From Pachyseris speciosa (taxonomy: Eukaryota > Cnidaria > Anthozoa > Scleractinia > Pachyseridae): a stretch of 64,000 bases of DNA. Where the stretch lies: the NCBI GenBank assembly GCA_016490735.1, contig JAEMWC010000118.1:1259001-1323000 (forward strand). The letters are read 5' to 3'. How positions within the stretch are numbered: the stretch's first letter is position 1; each line of letters begins with the position of its first letter. The notes beneath the pieces were generated by a model. The model was given only the letters and a program-made list of their open reading frames with translations, had not been told where the DNA came from and searched no databases. A program made the position numbers and the translations under genes. Below, piece after piece: positions 23,896 through 33,380 of the stretch.

Positions 23896-24404
23896 TTTCT
23901 TGGTTCGTAATATACCCCTGTAACTTGAGTAGGTTGCATTTTGTTGGTTCATGAGACAGGGTGTTGCAATTTCTACGTCAGTACAGTCAATGACTATTCT
24001 CCAGCTACTAAACAATGAGAAAGATGATGGTGAACATAACTTGTTGTTCTCCCTAGTAGGAATATTATGTAACCCATGAATGAACTATGCTTCTAGATTT
24101 AGGGACTCCATGTCGTACTATGCAGGTTGGAAAGTAGATGAAATCTTGATTACCTTGATGAAATTGAGACAAAATTATACTAATCTCCACCTACCTCATC
24201 TGTCAGAATTGAATTATTCCGAATTTATTCGAAAGCGTTTATTTTGAGCAGTATTTCACAACACCGATGACTTAACTAAAGCTATTCGCTATTCTAGTAA
24301 TACCCTTTTTTTTGTGGTTATTTTTCGTCGTGGTGTCCGTCGAGAGGCCCGTGCCCCTCTCGGCCAGAGGAAGAAATAAAGTAAAGAAATAAGTTTTCTA
24401 ATGA

Positions 24405-24484
24405 CAGCGCCCGAAGTTGAACTCGCGACCTTCAAGTGCCAATCTCGGTCTCTTATCCGATTGCGCTATCCGATTGCGCTGAGA
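24405..24484 (-). repeat. tRNA-derived SINE head, second family (unit copy 3)
   Basis: Same element as at 14921-15000. Confidence 0.75.
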
Positions 24485-24844
24485 CATTTCTTGCGGTTAC
24501 TAGAGAATTTTGTAGTAAAGAAAGTCATTACGTCGGTCACGCACCGTCTCTTTAAAAGCCGTTCAAAGGGTTACAGAGGAAAGAAATGTTTTATCAGAAT
24601 TGAATTATTCCGAATTTATTCGAAAGCGTTTATTTTGAGCAGTATTTCACAACACCGATGACTTAACTAAAGCTATTCAAAAGACCGTAAATGTTTTTAA
24701 ACTGTACATTAATCCGTCAAAAAGGCCGTTTCTAATTCTCGCAGAATTTCTTTTCTTTTTTTTTTGTGGTTATTTTTCGTCGTGGTGTCCGCCAAGAGGC
24801 CCGTGCCCGAAATAATGACATAAGTAAAGAATTACAGTTTCTAC

Positions 24845-24924
24845 CAGCAGCGCCGGGACTTGAACTCGGGACCTTCAGATTCCAACACTCAAATTCAACC
24901 CACTTGCGCCACTGAAACATCTCT
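24845..24924 (-). repeat. tRNA-derived SINE head, second family (unit copy 3)
   Basis: Same element as at 15361-15440. Confidence 0.75.
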
Positions 24925-25648
24925 TACCTTCCCTGGAGAATTTTGTAGTAAATAAAGTCATTAGGTCGGTCACGCATCGTTTCCTATGTACATCCCATAG
25001 CAAAGGAATTTATTTGAAAGCGTTTGTTTTGAGCAGTATTTCAGAACACCGATGAGTGGGAGTCCGATATTTTTTGACAAATTCAGCAAAATCGTTGGAA
25101 AATATATTGGAAAAAATATTTATCTTCCAGGGTTTAATATTTGGTGTCCAACATCTGAAAAGTGGCACCTTGATTGCAAATTTTGTGATGGCAACTTTAG
25201 AAGATATATAACTTTTCCACTGCTGGAAAGGAATATTTTTCCTACACTGCATGTACTGCAACAAAACACTACTTTATAGAGCCAAAATCTCTTTATCTGC
25301 TGACTTTGTGACTTATTAGGCTATCTGATAGGGTAAGCAATGACATTTCAATGATTTATAACTTAATTTCGTCTTGCTCATCCCAGACATTCACCAGGTG
25401 TATTTTTTGGCATAGGCTAGTCGTATCTATGTGATGCAAAATATGAAAAAATACGGAAATAAAATCATAAGTGGAAAAATGGGGGGGGGGGGGGTGTCAT
25501 CAATGAAATATTGAATTAAGAGGGGGTACTACTTGCCATTTTTAGACCTGAGGAGGGAGGGCCTGGCAAAAATTTTCATCTATCAAGATGCACCTGTGAC
25601 TGTTTGAAAACATTTAAGAAACCGGTTTACAAAAATGTCAATCATAAA

Positions 25649-27199
25649 ATGACACATGTCACTGTCAAGCTTTCCTCTGATGTCGAGACCAACCCTGGGC
25701 CTTATGTAGTTGATCCACTAAAAACTATTTGTGCACCATTTTGTCAGGGGGACAGCTTTGTTTTTGGTTCTCGTGCAGGTAGTCAATGTGTTGCAATGAG
25801 TTTGACAGCTTTATTATATAATTCTACACGTTCAATTACATCACCATCAGACCTCGTTCAAATAATGAATATTGGTAATGAGTTGTATGCTCACCTATTG
25901 CACTCGGCACAACATGAGTATTTGCTGTTGACGGAAGTTCCTGACATGCTTTGTTTAGGTGACGCGACTTACAATTTGAATTATAGTGAAAGTTATTTTG
26001 GAAACATATTTCATACACATGACTATACAATAGAAGAAATAAACTGCGTACCTCTGAGACAAGCATTTGAATCATTAATTGAAAACTTTTCGTCATTTTT
26101 ATTAACCGTGACAATTTTAACAGTGGCCATTTTTAAAACGAGTGACGGGATTTTCAAAGTCTTTGACTCACACAGTCGGAATTTGGAGGGTATGAATGAC
26201 GTTTCGGGAACCTGCATGTTAATAGAATTAGATTCTCCTGACCATCTGTTGGAGTATTTTGAGACCATGTACTCGGAAAGGAATGATGCCTTATTCGAGC
26301 TTAAAGGTGTCGAAAACTTAACAAATCAAATGGCAACAGATGTCTATCAGGACGCAAGCAATATGTTGGCATCATTACATACTGATTTTCCTAAAGCGAC
26401 ACCTCAGGAGGAAAGTGATACTCGATGCTTGTGTAAAAACTGTTGTTTCGTATCTTTCTACGCCATTTGTTTCTCGATCATTACAGGGACTCGATATTGG
26501 GATGAAAACACATTAGAATCTGTCACTGAAAATGGAAACGAACTTTATCAAAAACTGGCACTAAGAGGACATTGCACAATATCTGACCTTCCAAATCCTT
26601 TCTTAATTTCAGGAGCAAGCGTAAAAGTTGATTTTAATAAGGTATACAGAGGAGTTGTAAAGCCAGAAGCACAGTTTCTCTTTGAAGAGATAAAACCTTT
26701 TGTAGAAGAAAATCAACAAACCAACACTGGGTTTTTTGTGATTTTATCAACCGGTTATCATTTTGGCTGTATTTTGAGAAGAGAACGTTTAGGCAAGATA
26801 GGCTATTCTTTGTTCGGAATTGATGATACTAAAAAACAAGGTTATTTTTATGAAGTATTTCAAGATAGCACGAAAGCAATCCAAGGTGCATGTGGGGTAA
26901 TAGTACATAGAGCAAGATTGCAAGCAACATCATATAGGATACAGCTTATTCGATGCAGTTGTGAATTATCCAAAGCAGAAATCCAGCTTGTCACACGTAG
27001 GCACAAATCGGCAAAGCAGAAAAAGACGTATGCATGTCAGAAGCGGCAAAATCGTGCTCGAATGAAACCAGCAAAAAAGAGAGCATCTTTAGATAATCGA
27101 GCTGAAAAGTACATAAGCATGGAACCAAATAAGAGACAACTGAATATTCGAAAAGCTGAAGAGTACAGATACACGAAAGAAGAGAATCCCGAGAAATAG
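25649..27199 (+). CDS. Helitron N-terminal polyprotein: 2A peptide and two C76-like peptidase domains
   Basis: The first ATG is 25649, and the frame is open from 25604. Domains: 2A-like LSSDVETNPGP at residues 8-18, then a first C76/OTU-like domain (SQCVAMSLTALL, GNELYAHLL, FKVFDSHSRN). A second, diverged domain follows from about residue 255 (CCFVSFYAICFSI, GNELYQKLA, YHFGCILRRERLG, YSLFGIDDTKK). Shared GNELY and hydrophobic spacing indicate an internal duplication. The second copy keeps a Cys pair but lacks the DSH motif. A basic tail starts the EKYxxM repeats. The frame is lost at 27199 and the repeats continue in other frames. The product may process ubiquitin or the polyprotein itself; that role is inferred. 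Confidence 0.72.
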   Translation: MTHVTVKLSSDVETNPGPYVVDPLKTICAPFCQGDSFVFGSRAGSQCVAMSLTALLYNSTRSITSPSDLVQIMNIGNELYAHLLHSAQHEYLLLTEVPDMLCLGDATYNLNYSESYFGNIFHTHDYTIEEINCVPLRQAFESLIENFSSFLLTVTILTVAIFKTSDGIFKVFDSHSRNLEGMNDVSGTCMLIELDSPDHLLEYFETMYSERNDALFELKGVENLTNQMATDVYQDASNMLASLHTDFPKATPQEESDTRCLCKNCCFVSFYAICFSIITGTRYWDENTLESVTENGNELYQKLALRGHCTISDLPNPFLISGASVKVDFNKVYRGVVKPEAQFLFEEIKPFVEENQQTNTGFFVILSTGYHFGCILRRERLGKIGYSLFGIDDTKKQGYFYEVFQDSTKAIQGACGVIVHRARLQATSYRIQLIRCSCELSKAEIQLVTRRHKSAKQKKTYACQKRQNRARMKPAKKRASLDNRAEKYISMEPNKRQLNIRKAEEYRYTKEENPEK

Positions 27200-27697
27200 T
27201 CTTATAAGACAAAAAGGTGCCGAACAGTACAACCGCATGAAGGAACAGAATCATGAAAAGTACAATCTCATGAGGAGAGAAAATGCGGATAAGTACAAGC
27301 GGATGAAGAAAGAAAATCCTGAAAAGCACAATCTTATGAGAAAGGAAAACGCAGAGAAGTACAAGCGTACAAAAGAAGAGACCCTGACATGTACAGTCGT
27401 AGAATGGAGGAAAAGGCTGAGAAATACAAGCGAATGAAAGAAAATGACCCTGAAAAGTACACTCTTATGAGGGAAGAAAATGCTGGGAAGTACAAGCGCA
27501 TGAAAGAACATGACCCTGAAAAATACAATCTTCTAAGGGAAGAAAATGCTGAGAAGTACAAGCGCATGAAAGTAGAAAACCCAAACATGTACAGTCGTCT
27601 CAGAGAAACAAGTGCTCAAAAATACAAATCCATGCACCCGGATGAAAGACAAAAATATATAAGCAAACAGAAACAGTCACAGTCAAATTCTCAGTAA
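27090..27697 (+). pseudogene. Helitron Lys/Glu-rich repeat region, frameshifted
   Basis: Tandem repeats of about 18-20 residues (variants of EKYKRMKEENPEKYNLMRE) run through three successive frames, 25649-27199, 27237-27437 and 27389-27697. Changes of frame between repeats indicate one or two indels in a continuous ancestral ORF. The repeats are predicted to be helical and highly charged. The long minus-strand ORFs here (rich in Phe, Leu and Ser) are shadows. Confidence 0.7.
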
Positions 27698-27705
27698 CAC
27701 ATTCA

Positions 27706-28399
27706 TTGGACTACTACATTGAGCAATTCAATCGTGCTGTCAGAGATAGTCCTTACTATATTTGTAATGTCTGTAATAGACTCTTGTATAGAAAAGGTGT
27801 AATTGAGTTAAAAAGAGATAAATATAGTTCAAAGTTGCGTTTGTTTACAACCGTGTTATCATTCGATCAAAATACAGTATGTATATTTGTCACACTTGCC
27901 ATCGCAGTATAAAGAACAAAACTCCCTGTCAAGCGGTGGATAACAATCTTGCAGTTGATGATGTACCACCTGAGCTCGCTACTTTAGAAAAGCTCGAACA
28001 GATATTGATTTCCCAGCGGATAGTATTTGAAAAAATGTCATTATGCCAAAAGGTAGACAACAGAAAATTAAAGGAGCAATTTGCAACGTCCCTGTTAACT
28101 GTGAACAGACTTGTAAAGTTTTGCCACGCCTGCCAGACAGTTCTGGAATAATCTTAGTTAAGCTGAAAAGGAAATTGCAATTTAGAGGACACGTATATTT
28201 CCAGGCAGTGCGCCCACAGGTTATAATGCATGCCCTCCAGTGGCTTCAAGCTAATAACCCATTGTATCAAAACACCTTTATTAATCTTTGCAATATTGAT
28301 CACAAACTTACAAGCATGGGAAACGATGATGATGAAAATGACGCTATTGACTTTCAAGCTTCCGCTAGTGATTGCGTAAAAAACAGGAAAAGCTGCTGA
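27706..28399 (+). pseudogene. Helitron DUF6570-type domain, frameshifted
   Basis: Three overlapping frames (27706-27912, 27879-28151, 28043-28399) together give the usual module upstream of Helitron_like_N. It has a zinc-knuckle pair (CNVCNRLLYRKG, then CHTCHRSIKNKTPCQA), PPELATLEKLEQILISQRI, QKIKGAICNVPVN, LPRLPDSSGIILVKLKRKL and VIMHALQWLQANNPLY. Two frameshifts near 27880 and 28050 break it. It is known only as a conserved Helitron Rep-Hel N-terminal domain of unknown function. Confidence 0.8.
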
Positions 28400-28499
28400 T
28401 TATGATGAGGAGGATGACTGTGAAAAAGAAGATCCGCTTGATGAGCACAGAGCAGCAATGTGTGAGACGTGTTTGTAGCCCGTTATTCCAGATTATCAT

Positions 28500-29306
28500 G
28501 TGACATCAGATGAGGAACAAGTCTCAAAATCTTATGGTAATGAAATCTATGACATCGTACCCGGTGAAAATAAGCACCCGGTGTCTTTTTTGACAGACAA
28601 GTACTGTGAGGAATTAGCGTTTCCAGCACTTTTCCCAAGAGGCAGATTTGGTTATACAGCAGAGAGACAATTCAAATTAACTCCGGTTAAGTATTTTAAT
28701 GCACGATTGCTACATTACAGTGGTAGATTTGCAATGAACCCAGAATACCCATTCTTTGCACAGTTTATCATAGAACAGAAAAAAGTGTCAGATAGCATCA
28801 GCATTGCTCTCAGAAAACTTCATGGCCAAGCGCTAACAGCATCACAGTTTAGATCTAATGAACAGTGTATCAAAAACTTAATCTTCGAAGACCAAGCATA
28901 TTTGTTTTTAAGGAGCATTCCAGGCAGTCCCCCATATTGGCAGAAATTCATGTTTGAGGTGATTGCCATGGTTCAGCAGCTTGGCATTCCCACGTGGTTT
29001 ATGACTTTGTCTTGTGCTGATCTAAGGTGGCCAGAACTTTTTCACATACTTTCTAGAGTTAATGGACAAGAAATGACCGATGAGCAAATAGACCAATTGT
29101 CATACAATGAAAAATGCTCTCTGCTTAATCTCAATCCTGTCATTGTTGCCAAGCACTTCCAGTACAGGGTAGAAAGTTTTTTCAAAGATGTGTTACTTAG
29201 TGCTGCAAAACCAATCGGTAACATCATTTACTATTCACTGAGTTACCCAGCTACCTGGATGAATTCAACTGGCAGAGAGTATATCCGAGAGAGTGCTTCG
29301 AAATGA
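28500..29306 (+). pseudogene. Helitron_like_N domain of the Rep-helicase
   Basis: A 268-codon frame with the family hallmarks ELAFPALFPRGRFG, YFNARLLHYSGRFA, FLRSIPGSPPYWQKFM, TWFMTLSCADLRWPEL and HFQYRVESFFKDVLL. It contributes to the Rep nuclease that starts rolling-circle-like transposition. Homology stops after NIIYYSLS, just before the expected HUH motif and RGSPHxH block. The last residues (STGREYIRES) already belong to a downstream region, so an internal deletion removed the catalytic nuclease. Confidence 0.88.
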
Positions 29307-29691
29307 TGCTGCAACATATTGCAGAGCTTTATCCTGTGCACTAAGTTGCTGGGATTATAGCTGCAACAAAAACGGTTCCTTTAGGAACCACCAAATAAAA
29401 CAAAAGTTAATGACCAACTTGTAAGCAGCTTTTATTGTCTCTCATATTAACCAAAAATAAACTCAAACAGACAGAGATAATTGAAAGAGCATATATGACG
29501 CGCTAAAACGAACCGCAATGCATTATAGGGCAATTTCATAGATAAACTTACCCAAGACATACGATGATGCAATTTTAGCTCAATTTGTGGTACATCATGC
29601 GACTGATTCTAATAGAACGGTAAGGGTCGAGTGTCTGCGATGTCATTACACTTTTTTAAGTGTCATTTTTAAGTGTCGGTTTGGTGTTGGT

Positions 29692-29752
29692 CAACTGTCG
29701 GTTAACTGTTGGTATACTGCCGGCCGACAGTTGGCCGACAGTATACCGACAG
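29692..29752. repeat. About 60-bp palindrome of TGTCGG/CCGACA words
   Basis: CTGTCGGTTAACTGTTGGT... folds on ...CCGACAGTATACCGACAG around CTGCCGGCCGACAG. It is followed by AGTAGGCCGACAG. It looks like a short dispersed hairpin repeat and could mark the edge of an insertion. Confidence 0.6.
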
Positions 29753-29829
29753 TAGGCCGACAGACTTTTAGGGGAGCTGTTCTTCACTTTTACCAAAAAA
29801 AAGAGCGCCAAAAGTTTTTGACCGTTGCC

Positions 29830-29886
29830 ATGCCGCCTGTCACTCAAAGATGTCGCACTAGAGAACAAAAGCAATCCAAATTAAAG
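29830..29886 (+). other. Possible first coding exon with consensus splice donor
   Basis: ATG starts a 19-residue basic peptide (MPPVTQRCRTREQKQSKLK) that ends exactly at AAAG|GTATGT. It could be the first exon of a gene of the large element or of an unrelated one. No matching acceptor could be assigned. Confidence 0.3.
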
Positions 29887-29984
29887 GTATGTTCGGATGC
29901 TTATTTTTTTTTTAATTTTTTCATCGCTGTGATTTTTATTTTCGTTTAAACGTTTTAATTTATTATGTTTTCGATAATAAGAGA

Positions 29985-31673
29985 TTGAGTCACTTACATA
30001 CAAACAAATTGTTTTTGTATGTCGCTCGAGAGCGTTTTAAATTTCTCATGGAGTTTGAGTGTTTTGCAGATTTGCGAGATGTTTTTCTCAGGAAAACTGA
30101 TTTTTTCAAAATACACCCTATTCAATGGGCTTATTTTTTGAAGAGTAGAGATAAATGTTTCAAGTATACTGATTTCTGCACTAAACCACATTTTCTAAGA
30201 TATGATATGAGGGCGGGGGCGCATTTATCGAGATATGCGATGAGGGATATCTTAGTCGATGAGATCTTTAATGCTCATTGTGTTAGCAAAATTTTAGTGT
30301 GTCGCATGCGAGTATCGTCATCTTTCGGTCGTGCAGATTATAGAATTCGTGATGTTTTGGTGGATGATAAATACAGTATCACTATCGATAGGCGATATAG
30401 ATATTTTGGCTTTCACAAACATAGGAGGCATTGCACAATTCAATATGACAAATACGCATATTCTTTTTTCTGGGGTTCTGTGGCATTTGAACCGTCGAAT
30501 GTATCTCTATCACAAGATGTATTTTTTGCAGTGGAATGAAAGATGTTCATGCCCACATCTACATCCTGAGGGATGTCTTGAAGTACAGAAAAAGAATATC
30601 GTCAAATTTCAGGCCTGTCAATTGAACAAAGATGGAAGACTTTCTAGAGAGTCATACTTCGATGAATTGGGTGATGATGAGTCGTCAGAAATTAAAGAAG
30701 TTGAAAAGATCATCGATCACCTATTGGATATGCGATTGAGTTGGCAAGTGTATTTCCCATATGTCAAAAAGTCAGTTGCTTTCCAAGGCATGAACGATCT
30801 GGATAAAGAACAAGTGAATATGTTTGTCAAGATGACATCTCGTGACATATGGTTGGAATTTCGCAAGTTGTTCTTCAATTTGATAATGATTTCAGATGAT
30901 AATGATGTATATTTCCGAGGGCCTCCTTTTTTCTATAGACGCGTTAAAATTTTATATAGACATCGAATTCGTGTGGCGGATACTGTGATGCATCAGATTT
31001 TTGACCAGTTTTCTGCAAATTCTATCAACAGTATCCTCATGCTTATGTTGGAATGGAAAATGAGTATATATGGGACGCACATTTGGTTGATTATTGGAAT
31101 GCCATGCCTTACTTCGTGCAGGCAGACATTATGATGTACTGGATGTTGTGTACTGTTAAACCCATTCAGATTTTGAAAACTTTGTCGGCATGGGATCAAT
31201 ATATACTTTATTTGAAGAGAAGAATGATCGATGACTTGTATAATAATTGTAAAAGCAGAAGTATGCGACTAGCAATACGTAAAGCAAAGAATGTGTTGAC
31301 TTTTTTTTCTTCAACAGTAAGTTTTTCATTTTACAATAGTGTTATTTCAAGATATCCTATATTTTATTCGGAAAAATATGATTATGCGGTGACAAGTTTT
31401 CAAGATTCGAATGTTGCTTTGTTGGGGAATATTAAAGCACCTGTCAGACGTAACGAAGATATTGATTATATGGTTGCTGTAGAATGGGAAATTAGTTTAT
31501 ATAATGAAACAAACATATTATCGACAAATGTCTACTATTATCAAGTCCTCCGCCTGAAGGACGATATATTTTTTCAAAAAATAGACCATGTAAATTTACA
31601 CGTGCAAAAAATGAATTATTTCGCATCACTTTGTAACGACTATCCTAACACTAATAGAGTTGTATATCAATAA
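29985..31673 (+). pseudogene. Unrecognised Tyr/Phe/Asp-rich protein(s), broken
   Basis: Three overlapping plus-strand frames (29985-30539, 30331-31134, 31053-31673) have similar aromatic- and Arg-rich composition and look like one gene of roughly 500 codons with two frameshifts, or two adjacent genes. No motif is recognised. It lies at the left end of the element, convergent with the minus-strand nuclease-like gene at 31667. Confidence 0.45.
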
Positions 31674-32209
31674 AGTTCTTTTAACCAAGAGAAGAATGCA
31701 TTACATTCTATCAGGGGATAGTGATAGGCATCACTTTTGTGGAAACCACAGCTCGGTCTGTCTGTATATTTTTTCAGTGTGTCAAATTTCGGACAACCCA
31801 AGCTTTCCAGATTTATATATGGAATATTGAGTTCTTGTAATACATCTTTTTCCACGTGTCCTCCTTTATATGCCGGCGCAGTTTTTTCATTCGTGCAGCT
31901 TTCATCGTAAATTGATTTTACTATAGGTCTTAAATCAGTGGCTTGATATGCACATTCTTCTCTTCTCGGTTGGTAAGTTAATCCATGTATATTTTTCTGG
32001 GCATAATTTACTGTTCTTCTATCTTGAAAAGATAAGTCCCAGTACTGAATTTTTTGATAAAATGCAAATCTTTCCCCATTATTCTGCCAGTCGCAATATC
32101 CTAATTCTCGTATCTGAAATCCATTCACTGTGAAGAAGCCTTTGAAATCAAAAATCACACAAATCTTCTTCTTCTGTTCTCTCATGGCGGTAGCAGTTGT
32201 TTCGCTCAT
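31667..32209 (-). CDS. Element protein with DnaQ-H/Maelstrom-like signatures
   Basis: Intact 180-codon frame. It starts with a beta-strand carrying an acidic residue (VIFDFKGF, Asp21), then RELGYCDW, YWDLSFQDRRTVNY and AYKGGHVEKDVL (His118, Asp122). Next is NLESLGCPKFDTL (Cys139, Asp143), and a Cys/His tail CGFHKSDAYHYPLIEC (Cys154, His157, His163, Glu168). An N-terminal D-x-D/E-like strand, a GGH segment and a terminal C..H..H..E/C cluster resemble the RNase H/DEDD exonuclease-like fold of the Maelstrom domain; this is inference from pattern. The start overlaps the end of the upstream RING-like gene by about 60 bp. Confidence 0.6.
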   Translation of the reverse strand: MSETTATAMREQKKKICVIFDFKGFFTVNGFQIRELGYCDWQNNGERFAFYQKIQYWDLSFQDRRTVNYAQKNIHGLTYQPRREECAYQATDLRPIVKSIYDESCTNEKTAPAYKGGHVEKDVLQELNIPYINLESLGCPKFDTLKKYTDRPSCGFHKSDAYHYPLIECNAFFSWLKELY

Positions 32210-32792
32210 CTTCCTGTGGACTTACATGCAGATTCTCTATCTTTTTCTTAATGGTGTATTTTTCATGCCACAGGTAGCTGCCTTGCGGTGCAACACCTTT
32301 TTCTATATCTCTTTCGAATGACGGTATAGTCACAACTGGAAATTCGTCTTTGTATTTAACCATGTAATAGAATTCTCGAATGTTTGCTGCGTAGTAAGCA
32401 ACGTCGTTTTCCCTTGTAGGTAAGAGCACGAAATAGTGCTTTTGTTTTTTACCAATTTTCACCGGCGAGAAATATAAGCGTTGGAATTGTTGAGAAGGTA
32501 GAATATATTTAGCGGCCAAATACTCGTCAATGGGACAATGCGTTGTTAGGCCTTGAGGAAAAATATGACCGCAGAAAGGACATTTCCGTCCAGCTAATTT
32601 ATGATCTTTTTGACAGCATAGGTGAGATGCTTTTGAACAACATCTCATTAGACCGGATTTTGTTACTTCTTGACAAGCACATATGTCGCACAGGAGATCT
32701 TTTTTCTGATTATACTCGAGAAGTTTTTGCAGCTTATCTTCATTTGATTTAGCTTCGAAAATAAATGCGAATAGTGGCTTGTTGGTGTTCAT
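32148..32792 (-). CDS. RING-like zinc-finger protein
   Basis: Intact 214-codon frame. Residues 35-74 form a zinc-binding cluster, CDICAC...CCSKASHLCCQKDH...CPFC, with the C-x2-C, C/H and C-x2-C spacing of a RING/treble-clef finger, preceded by a short helix. The C-terminal 130 residues (IDEYLAAKYILP, HYFVLLPTREND, YYMVKYKDEFP) are unrecognised. RING proteins of DNA viruses often act as ubiquitin ligases or DNA-binding factors; the role here is inferred. It is divergent to PolB and co-oriented with the nuclease-like gene. Confidence 0.6.
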   Translation of the reverse strand: MNTNKPLFAFIFEAKSNEDKLQKLLEYNQKKDLLCDICACQEVTKSGLMRCCSKASHLCCQKDHKLAGRKCPFCGHIFPQGLTTHCPIDEYLAAKYILPSQQFQRLYFSPVKIGKKQKHYFVLLPTRENDVAYYAANIREFYYMVKYKDEFPVVTIPSFERDIEKGVAPQGSYLWHEKYTIKKKIENLHVSPQEDERNNCYRHERTEEEDLCDF

Positions 32793-33132
32793 ATTGGTGA
32801 ATTATTTTTTTATATTTCACTTATAATAGAATGTGCTGCGGTATGTTAATCCTCTTTAAATTCATGAAACCAGGATGACAGATGTCTGGTAGAATGTTTT
32901 TTTAAAAAAGAGGTCGTGACATGTCCATATAATAATCTAAGTGATTTCCTTTTCGAGCATTTGTGAACTTCCATATATTTCATGACATTTTTGAAAAATA
33001 TTCCCGTATTTCAAGTTAAAGCCCCAATTGCACAGATTCTTTAGACCCATAGCACCTGCTGCTTTTATCCCCATGGATCTGAAATATATGATATTTTTTT
33101 ATTTGTTAGATTATGAGATGTGATGTTGGGTT
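32793..33132. promoter_or_regulatory. Divergent intergenic region between the RING-like gene and PolB
   Basis: 340 bp of AT-rich DNA without ORFs between two divergently oriented genes. TATA-like words occur toward both genes (TTTTTTATATTTC at about 32806-32818 and ATATATGATATTTTTT at about 33084). Promoters on both sides are likely by position only. Confidence 0.35.
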
Positions 33133-33380
33133 ATGTCACGTAAGGATTATGTAGATGAAATCTACAAGGCATTAAGAGGAAGAGAATTTGACGGCATAAA
33201 TCACGAGGAGGAAAGTAGTGACGATGATATTTTGAATTTGTACGAAAGTGATGAAGATATTTTTGCAAATGATTGGGCCAAATTGGATCAAATTTATGAT
33301 AATTTGATTGAAGGCGAGCAATTCGGCGGTCGAGAGGCTAGATCTGAACATGATCAATTAAGTGATTTGTATACCGATCA
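33133..33380 (+). pseudogene. polB: DNA polymerase B, N-terminal fragment (before LINE insertion)
   Basis: ATG 33133 opens an acidic N-terminal region (MSRKDYVDEIYKALRG, then Asp/Glu-rich). It runs into LINE sequence at about 33380 (ATGTATGTAATGTATGT tail). The acidic reading resumes at about 34651 after the LINE. Confidence 0.7.

Larger units (their letters stand above)
23732..26338. repeat. Tandem duplication unit, copy 3 (2607 bp, internally deleted)
   Basis: Colinear with the other copies up to about 25093 (CAGCAAAATC). It then jumps to the equivalent of 17748 (GGAAATATATTGG), lacking about 2137 bp. At its right edge the Helitron ORF continues without a break, so this is the parental right end. 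One coding change, Val to Met in TCMLIELD, separates it from copies 1 and 2. Confidence 0.93.
25604..29390 (+). mobile_element. Helitron, 5' coding part
   Basis: Colinear plus-strand frames give a 2A peptide, peptidase-like domains, a Lys/Glu-rich repeat region, a DUF6570-type zinc module and Helitron_like_N. The HUH nuclease tail and the PIF1-type helicase are missing. After 29306 a short helicase-like trace (ECFEMMLQHIAELYPVH) is seen in another frame up to about 29345 before the sequence becomes unrelated. The copy is therefore internally deleted and inactive. Confidence 0.82.

Noticed and set aside
27251..27588. Long minus-strand ORFs rich in Phe, Leu and Ser
   Set aside because: Shadows of the Lys/Glu-rich Helitron repeats on the plus strand.
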